Below, piece by piece: positions 59,226 through 64,000 of a stretch of 64,000 bases of DNA; within the stretch, counting starts at the first letter, position 1, and every line of letters begins with the position of its first letter. The stretch lies in NCBI RefSeq assembly GCF_011634835.1, contig NZ_SIRP01000001.1, forward strand, positions 1,922,034-1,986,033, given 5' to 3'. The stretch is from Isoptericola sp. BMS4. GTDB taxonomy: Bacteria; Actinomycetota; Actinomycetes; Actinomycetales; Cellulomonadaceae. Both the position numbers and the translations under genes were made by a program. Under the pieces are notes generated by a model that saw only the letters and a list, made by a program, of their open reading frames with translations, was not told the DNA's origin and did not search any database.

Positions 59226-60365
59226 TCAGTCCTCGCCCTCGTCCTCGTCCTGCTGCTCGGGCAGGCCCGGGAAGGGCGAGGGCTCGGCGTCCCAGTCGTC
59301 GAGCGCCAGGGCGGCGTCGACGAGGAGGTCGACGACCGTGCCCCGGCTGCCGGGTGCCGTGCCGGCCACGAGCGTGGCGTAGTCGGTGGCGAGGTCGTTC
59401 TCGAGCGTGCGCACGAGGGCGCCGTCGCCCAGCTCCGTGCGGCGCGGGACCTCGTAGGCCACGCGGCGCGGGTCCTGCGCGGTGTCCTGGATGCCGGCGA
59501 GGCGGGCCCAGGCCGTCGCCCGCGCGAGGTGGGCCTCCTCGCGCGCCAGGAGGCGCTCCCGGCGCGTCCCGTCGGCGAGGGCGGCACGCAGGCGCAGGGC
59601 GTACCCGGTCGCGTCCTCGGAGACCACGAGGGTCTCGAGCTGGTCCACGGTGAGCCCTTCGGGCGGGGTGGCCTCGTCGGCGGGGTCCTCGGCGCTCGCG
59701 TCCTGGGCCTCGTCGCCCTCGTCGGTGCCGGCGGTCCCGTCGGACTCCTCGGGTGCGGGGGACGCCGGCTGCGCCGCCCTGCCCTGCCCGACGGGCTCGG
59801 GGATCCGCGGGTCCACGACGTCCGGCCCGGCGACGTCCGCCAGTGCGGCGAGCCGGGTCGCGGACACCGTCTGGGCCGCGCCCACGGACGCGAGCAGCCG
59901 TGCGAGCGGCCCGTCCGTGGTCGTGCCGGCCGCGGTCCGGCTGCGGGCCGCGGCGTCGTCGAGGGAGGCCACCACGTCCGGCACCGTCGTCGGGTCCTCC
60001 GCGGCGGACGCCTCGGGAGTGTCGGCCGGGTCGTCGGTCGCCAGGCCCGAGTCGTACTCGCCGCCGAGCTCGGCGGCCTGGCTCTCGGAGTCGACCACGA
60101 TGCGGGTCAGCTCGGCCACGAGCCGCTCGCGGCCGCGCGGCACCTGCTCCAGCGCGCCCTCGGCGCGCTCGGCGACCAGGAGCGCGTCCGAGACGGCCGT
60201 GCGCCGCACGACCTCCAGGGAGTCCGGGACCGGCTCGGCGACGGGCGGGGACTCCAGGCGCACCCCGCACCCGGTCGTGACGAGGGCGGCCAGCAGGGCG
60301 GCGGCGAGCGCGGCGCGTCGCCGGCCGTACCGGTGCACGGCCTCGGGTCGGGGGTGCGGGCTCAT
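59226..60365 (-). CDS. Lipoprotein with ferritin-like DUF4439 domain
   Basis: Exported protein of 379 residues. The lipoprotein signal is RYGRRRAALAAALLAALVTT ending in the lipobox TTGC (Cys at about residue 34). The long middle (about 110-235) is helical with acidic Ala/Asp/Glu-rich linkers. The C-terminal DUF4439 domain (about 240-360) includes EDATGYALRLRAALADGTR and EEAHLARATAWARLAGIQD. The function is unknown. A DUF4439 protein next to rimP is conserved in actinobacteria. ATG at 60365 is preferred to one 18 bases upstream because it shortens the pre-signal N-terminus. It converges on proS and diverges from rimP. Confidence 0.8.
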   Translation of the reverse strand: MSPHPRPEAVHRYGRRRAALAAALLAALVTTGCGVRLESPPVAEPVPDSLEVVRRTAVSDALLVAERAEGALEQVPRGRERLVAELTRIVVDSESQAAELGGEYDSGLATDDPADTPEASAAEDPTTVPDVVASLDDAAARSRTAAGTTTDGPLARLLASVGAAQTVSATRLAALADVAGPDVVDPRIPEPVGQGRAAQPASPAPEESDGTAGTDEGDEAQDASAEDPADEATPPEGLTVDQLETLVVSEDATGYALRLRAALADGTRRERLLAREEAHLARATAWARLAGIQDTAQDPRRVAYEVPRRTELGDGALVRTLENDLATDYATLVAGTAPGSRGTVVDLLVDAALALDDWDAEPSPFPGLPEQQDEDEGED

Positions 60366-60445
60366 CGTGCCCGATGATGCCACGTCCGGCCCGACCGATG
60401 TGCTGTCGATGTGACGTTCGCCGCGCCCGTGCCCTGCGGTTCCGG

Positions 60446-60474
60446 TTCGTACGACTCGCGGTGTTCGTTACGCT
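60446..60474 (+). promoter_or_regulatory. Candidate promoter of rimP-nusA
   Basis: -35 TTCGTA (60446-60451), 17-base spacer, -10 TACGCT (60469-60474). The leader to rimP would be about 85 bases and ends with the ribosome binding site CGGGAGGCAGCG. Confidence 0.35.
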
Positions 60475-60564
60475 GGACGCTGCACACACAACGACACACC
60501 GGCCGCGGAAGTCCCGGCGCGGGAGCACACGGCAGTTTCACCACGTGACCCACGGGAGGCAGCG

Positions 60565-61152
60565 ATGGCAGGGCAGCACGGCCGCCCGACGGCGGACACG
60601 GTCCGGGAGGTCGTCGCCGCACCGGTCGACGCCGCGGGGCTGTTCCTCGAGCACGTCGCGGTGACCCGGGCGGGGAAGCGGTCGGTCGTGCGCGTCACCG
60701 TGGACCTGCTCCCGGACGCGGTCGGCAGCCTCGACTCGGACACCCTGGGCGACGTGTCGCGCGCGGTGTCGGCGGCGCTCGACGAGCGGGACGTCGTCCC
60801 CGGCGCGTACGTGCTGGAGGTCTCGACGCCCGGGACGTCGCGCCCCCTGACCGAGGAGCGGCACTTCCGCCGGGCGCGCACGCGGCTGGTGACCCTGCGC
60901 CTGCACGACGGCGGCACCGTCGCCGGCCGGCTGGTCGACGTCGTCGACGGCGGGGACGGTGCGGGCGACGGGCCGGTGCTGGTCCTGGCCGACGGCGCCC
61001 GCGTGGCCCTCGCGGACGTGGCCCGCGGCACGATCGACGTCGAGCTGAAGCGGGACGCCGCCGACGACGGCGCGGGGGACAGGGCGGACGACGGCACGGG
61101 TCGCCCGCGGACCGACACGACCACGGGCGACGCCCGCGAGCAGGAAGGCTGA
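60565..61152 (+). CDS. rimP: Ribosome maturation factor RimP
   Basis: 30S assembly factor acting at an early step. The 195-residue product has [20 protein letters not shown], then [20 protein letters not shown] and [20 protein letters not shown], the signature of the family. The SH3-like C-terminal domain has [17 protein letters not shown]. About 35 acidic residues form an extra tail. nusA follows after two bases. Confidence 0.93.
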   Translation: MAGQHGRPTADTVREVVAAPVDAAGLFLEHVAVTRAGKRSVVRVTVDLLPDAVGSLDSDTLGDVSRAVSAALDERDVVPGAYVLEVSTPGTSRPLTEERHFRRARTRLVTLRLHDGGTVAGRLVDVVDGGDGAGDGPVLVLADGARVALADVARGTIDVELKRDAADDGAGDRADDGTGRPRTDTTTGDAREQEG

Positions 61153-61154
61153 CG

Positions 61155-62222
61155 ATGGACATCGACATGAGCACGCTGCGGCTGCTGGAGCGGGAGAGGG
61201 ACATCAGCCTCGACGTCCTCGTCGCCGCCATCGAGCAGGCCCTCCTGTCGGCGTACCACCGGACGCCGGACGCGTACACGCACGCCCGGGTGGAGCTCGA
61301 CCGCCGGTCGGGCCACGTGACGGTGTGGGCGCGCGAGGAGATCCGCACCCCGGACCCGTCCGACCCGGAGGCGAGGCCCTCGGTCGAGCTCGGCCCGGAG
61401 TTCGACCACACGCCGGCGGACTTCGGCCGCATCGCCACGGCCACGGCGCGCCAGGTGATCGTGCAGCGGCTGCGAGACGCCGAGGACGAGCAGGTGCTCG
61501 GGATGTTCCGCGGCAAGGAGGGCGAGGTGCTCGCCGGGGTCATCCAGCAGGGCCGGGACCCGCGGGTGGTCCTCGTGGACCTCGGGGACACGGAGGCCGT
61601 GCTGCCGCCCCACGAGCAGGTGCCGACGGAGGAGTACGTGCACGGCGAGCGCCTGCGCGGCTACGTCGTGGAGGTCTCGCGGGGCATGAAGGGCGCCCAG
61701 GTCACGCTGAGCCGCACCCACCCGGGCCTCGTGCGCAAGATGTTCGAGCTCGAGGTGCCGGAGATCGCCGACGGCTCGGTCGAGATCACGGCGGTGGCGC
61801 GCGAGGCCGGCCACCGGACCAAGGTCGCGGTGCGCTCCCGCGTGGCCGGCCTCAACGCGAAGGGCGCCTGCATCGGCCCGATGGGCTCGCGGGTCCGCGC
61901 GGTGATGACCGAGCTGCGCGGGGAGAAGATCGACATCGTGGACCACGACGACGACCCCGCCCGCTTCGTGGCGAACGCGCTGTCCCCGGCACGTGTGAGC
62001 TCCGTCACGGTCGTGGACGCGGACGCCAAGGCCGCGCGAGCCGTCGTGCCGGACTACCAGCTCTCGCTCGCGATCGGCAAGGAGGGGCAGAACGCCCGTC
62101 TCGCCGCGAAGCTGACCGGGTGGCGCATCGACATCCGGTCGGACGAGGGCGGCCCTGTCGCGGGCGCCGGGGCAGGTGACGACGCAGGTGACGACGCGGT
62201 CTCCCGCGCGGACGAGAGCTGA
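61155..62222 (+). CDS. nusA: Transcription factor NusA
   Basis: RNA polymerase-binding factor controlling pausing, termination and antitermination. The 355-residue product starts [20 protein letters not shown], and the N-terminal domain has [20 protein letters not shown]. The S1 domain is about 125-200 ([20 protein letters not shown]). The KH domains show [20 protein letters not shown] and [20 protein letters not shown]. It lacks the acidic C-terminal repeats of proteobacterial NusA, normal for actinobacteria. ATG 61155 or 61167 may be used. Confidence 0.96.
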   Translation: MDIDMSTLRLLERERDISLDVLVAAIEQALLSAYHRTPDAYTHARVELDRRSGHVTVWAREEIRTPDPSDPEARPSVELGPEFDHTPADFGRIATATARQVIVQRLRDAEDEQVLGMFRGKEGEVLAGVIQQGRDPRVVLVDLGDTEAVLPPHEQVPTEEYVHGERLRGYVVEVSRGMKGAQVTLSRTHPGLVRKMFELEVPEIADGSVEITAVAREAGHRTKVAVRSRVAGLNAKGACIGPMGSRVRAVMTELRGEKIDIVDHDDDPARFVANALSPARVSSVTVVDADAKAARAVVPDYQLSLAIGKEGQNARLAAKLTGWRIDIRSDEGGPVAGAGAGDDAGDDAVSRADES

Positions 62223-62237
62223 GGCCGGTCACGGCAC

Positions 62238-62594
62238 GTGACTCGTCGCGCTAGACTGTCAGGGACCGGGCCACGAGCCCAGGGCCCGACCTCCCCTCAC
62301 CCCACCCCGGAACCGACCGGGCCGGTGCGGACGTGCGTCGGGTGCCGGGCGCGTGACCTGCGGTCCGCACTCCTGCGGTTGGTGCTCGCATCGTCGGAGA
62401 GCGCGTCCCCGGGTCCGACCCGGGTCGTCGCCGACGTCCGCGCGTCCCTTCCGGGGCGCGGCGCCTGGATTCATCCGACGCTCGCCTGCCTGGAGCTCGC
62501 CGATCGGCGTCGGGCGGTGGTGCGCGCGTTGCGCGCCACGGGCCCCGTCGACCTGACGGGCGTCCGGGAGCACCTGGAGCGGCAGGGCCGTTGA
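62238..62594 (+). CDS. YlxR-family protein
   Basis: Small basic RNA-binding-like protein encoded between nusA and infB. The core [20 protein letters not shown] carries the family CxxC, followed by [19 protein letters not shown] and VREHLERQ. The reported frame opens at GTG 62238 (118 residues), but the promoter-like TAGACT at 62252-62257 lies inside it. If that is real, translation probably begins at GTG 62325 (89 residues), directly at the conserved core. The first 29 residues are Pro/Thr/Gly-rich and not conserved in the family. Confidence 0.85.
   Translation: MTRRARLSGTGPRAQGPTSPHPTPEPTGPVRTCVGCRARDLRSALLRLVLASSESASPGPTRVVADVRASLPGRGAWIHPTLACLELADRRRAVVRALRATGPVDLTGVREHLERQGR
62252..62257 (+). 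promoter_or_regulatory. Candidate internal promoter (-10) for ylxR-infB
   Basis: TAGACT in GCTAGACTGTCAGGG resembles the rpsB -10 (GGTAGACTGTCC, 32855-32860). It implies transcription starting near 62264, downstream of the first possible ylxR start. Confidence 0.4.
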
Positions 62595-62748
62595 GACCCT
62601 CCGGTCGGGTCCGCCTCGCGGCGGCCCGGCCCACGCGACCGAGCTCGCTCGGCCGCACCTACACGAAGTCGACAAGGAAGCGGGTCAGAAGCCGATGGGC
62701 ACCCGATGAGTCCGCAGCGATGAGTACTCGGTACTAACCACGGTCCTG

Positions 62749-62777
62749 CCTGTCTCGCAGGAGGGCCGAGACAGGAG
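62749..62777 (+). promoter_or_regulatory. Hairpin overlapping the infB ribosome binding site
   Basis: CCTGTCTCG (62749-62757) and CGAGACAGG (62767-62775) are exact reverse complements with a 9-base loop; the 3' arm runs into AGGAG (62773-62777), the Shine-Dalgarno sequence of infB. The rest of the gap 62595-62781 shows no gene; GTAC repeats at 62724-62734 are the only other structure. Confidence 0.5.
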
Positions 62778-62781
62778 AGAT

Positions 62782-64000
62782 GTGGCGAAGATCCGCGTTC
62801 ACGAGCTGGCCAAGCAGCTCGGAGTGGAGAGCAAGACCCTGCTGGCCGAGCTGAAGTCGGCCGGCGAGTTCGTCCGGTCGGCGTCGTCGACCCTGGAGGC
62901 GCCCGTCGAGCGCCAGATGCGCGACAAGTTCGCCGGTGCCGCCAAGGCGCCCGCGGACAAGCCCGCGCCCCGGGCGACGCCGAGGTCGGCCCCGAAGCCC
63001 GCGCCGGCGAAGCCGTCCGGTGAGCAGGCCCCGACGCCGCCCGCGCCGAGCGAGCCGGCCGCCGCGGCCCCGTCCGCGCCCGCGGCCGAGGCGCCCCAGT
63101 CGGGCGCGCCCAAGCCGGGTGCCCCGAAGCCGGGGGCCGCGCCCAAGCCGGGCGCGCCGAAGCCCGGTGCCCCCACGCCCGGCCCGCGCGCCGCGGCACC
63201 GAAGCCGGGTGCGCCGAAGCCCACCTCGTCGCGCGACGGCCGTGACGGTCGTGACGGCAGGGGCGGTCGTTCCGGCTCGCCGCGCCCGGGCAACAACCCG
63301 TTCGCGTCCAGCCAGGGCATGCCGCGCTCCGGCCAGCGTTCCGGCTCGCCGCGCCCGGGCAACAACCCGTTCGCGTCCAGCCAGGGCATGCCGCGTCCCG
63401 GCCAGCGGCCGGACCGTGGCGAGGGGTCCGCGGAGCGGTCCGGCGGTCCGCGTCCGGGCGCCCCGCGTCCCGGCGCGCCGCGTCCCGCGGCGCCGCGCCC
63501 GGGCGGCCCGCGCCCCAACCCCGGGATGATGCCCGGCAAGACGTCCATGCCGCGTCCCGGCGAGCGTCCCGCCCCCTCGGGCGGCGGTCGTGGCGGCCGC
63601 GGTGGCGGTCCCGGTGGCGGTGGCGGTGGCTTCCGCCCCGGTGGTGGCGGCGGCTTCCGCGGTCGCGGCGGCGCCGGCCGCGGTTCGACGCAGGGCGCCT
63701 TCGGGCGCGCCGGCGGCCGTCCCGTCCGGGGGCGCAAGTCGAAGCGGGCGAAGCGCCAGGAGTTCGAGCAGATGCAGGCGCCGTCGATCGGCGGCGTGCA
63801 GGTCCCGCGCGGCAACGGCGAGACCGTCGTGCGGCTGCGTCACGGCTCGTCCCTGAACGACTTCGGCGACAAGATCGACGCGAACCCCGCGTCGCTCGTC
63901 ACCGTCCTGTTCCACCTGGGCGAGATGGCCACGGCCACCCAGTCCCTGGACGAGGACACGTTCGTCACCCTGGGCGCCGAGCTCGGCTACAAGATCGAGA
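62782..64000 (+). CDS. infB: Translation initiation factor IF-2, 5' part (3' end outside window)
   Basis: GTPase that brings initiator tRNA to the 30S subunit. About 406 codons are visible. GTG 62782 gives [20 protein letters not shown], the conserved IF2 N-terminal helix domain. A long Pro/Ala/Gly/Arg-rich disordered region follows (about 55-320) with [10 protein letters not shown]-type repeats and a duplicated 23-residue unit. Gly/Arg stretches (GGRGGRGGG type) come next, then the conserved [20 protein letters not shown] and the G-domain-proximal [10 protein letters not shown]. The G domain lies beyond the window. The gene is cut by the window end, not truncated. Confidence 0.95.
   Translation, partial: MAKIRVHELAKQLGVESKTLLAELKSAGEFVRSASSTLEAPVERQMRDKFAGAAKAPADKPAPRATPRSAPKPAPAKPSGEQAPTPPAPSEPAAAAPSAPAAEAPQSGAPKPGAPKPGAAPKPGAPKPGAPTPGPRAAAPKPGAPKPTSSRDGRDGRDGRGGRSGSPRPGNNPFASSQGMPRSGQRSGSPRPGNNPFASSQGMPRPGQRPDRGEGSAERSGGPRPGAPRPGAPRPAAPRPGGPRPNPGMMPGKTSMPRPGERPAPSGGGRGGRGGGPGGGGGGFRPGGGGGFRGRGGAGRGSTQGAFGRAGGRPVRGRKSKRAKRQEFEQMQAPSIGGVQVPRGNGETVVRLRHGSSLNDFGDKIDANPASLVTVLFHLGEMATATQSLDEDTFVTLGAELGYKIE
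63268..63395 (+). repeat. 69-bp tandem in-frame duplication inside infB
   Basis: 59 consecutive bases from 63268 recur exactly at 63337 (period 69 bp, 23 codons). The encoded unit begins [20 protein letters not shown]. Near-identity at DNA level points to a recent duplication. Confidence 0.85.

Noticed and set aside
63100-63230. PGAPKPGA-type codon repeats in infB as a CRISPR-like or regulatory array
   Set aside because: They are imperfect, in frame and typical of the disordered IF-2 N-terminal region in actinobacteria.

Overview
This is a very high-GC stretch of an actinobacterial chromosome. It is most likely from the Micrococcales (a Cellulomonas- or Cellulosimicrobium-like organism); the genus cannot be fixed from the sequence alone. 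The evidence is gene order: smc-ftsY, amtB-glnK-glnD-ffh, rpsP-KH-rimM-trmD-rplS-lepB-rnhB, yraN-comM-dprA-xerC, rpsB-tsf-pyrH-frr-cdsA-rlmN, dxr-rseP-ispG-GNAT and proS-DUF4439-rimP-nusA-ylxR-infB all follow the arrangement known from Mycobacterium tuberculosis and other actinobacteria. Nearly all genes lie on the + strand. Many start with GTG, and stops and starts overlap by 1 to 8 bases. No tRNA, rRNA, CRISPR array, insertion sequence or prophage was recognised.

Layout: 1-4342 holds the 3' part of ileS, then folC. 4343-9472 is an accessory block: a PTS-type dihydroxyacetone kinase (dhaK, dhaL, and dhaM fused to HPr), then a TetR regulator and a 14-helix drug exporter. It separates folC from its usual followers DUF4233 and ndk (9469-10422). 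10425-21243 carries smc, a small membrane protein, ftsY, the ammonium/PII module amtB-glnK-glnD, and ffh. 21310-29613 runs through an amidohydrolase, the S16/KH/RimM/TrmD/L19 translation cluster, signal peptidase I, RNase HII, DUF2469, YraN and ComM. 29606-32688 has dprA, xerC and a minus-strand M23 endopeptidase.

33193-39337 is the rpsB-tsf-pyrH-frr-cdsA-rlmN series ending in a DivIVA-like protein. 39377-41123 is a divergent MerR/MFS pair inserted before dxr. 41128-48487 contains dxr, rseP, ispG and a GNAT protein, interrupted by a minus-strand processive GT2 glycosyltransferase. 48621-56398 is a tightly overlapping operon: sugar-type ABC importer (binding lipoprotein and two permeases, no ATPase), LacI regulator, Gfo/Idh/MocA oxidoreductase, threonine dehydrogenase and 2-amino-3-ketobutyrate CoA ligase. 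56420-64000 holds a minus-strand Fpg/Nei glycosylase, proS, a minus-strand DUF4439 lipoprotein, rimP, nusA, ylxR and the 5' part of infB.

Themes: the backbone is translation, protein export, chromosome maintenance and isoprenoid synthesis. Accessory modules are inserted at operon joints and carry their own regulators (TetR, MerR, LacI) with readable operators. The features most worth a second look are a GlnD without ACT domains, the ABC-LacI-Gfo-tdh-kbl operon, a 66-bp near-perfect palindrome after ndk, two tandem TetR operator palindromes, a MerR-type promoter with a 20-bp spacer, repeated leaderless-type promoters, and a 69-bp in-frame duplication in infB.
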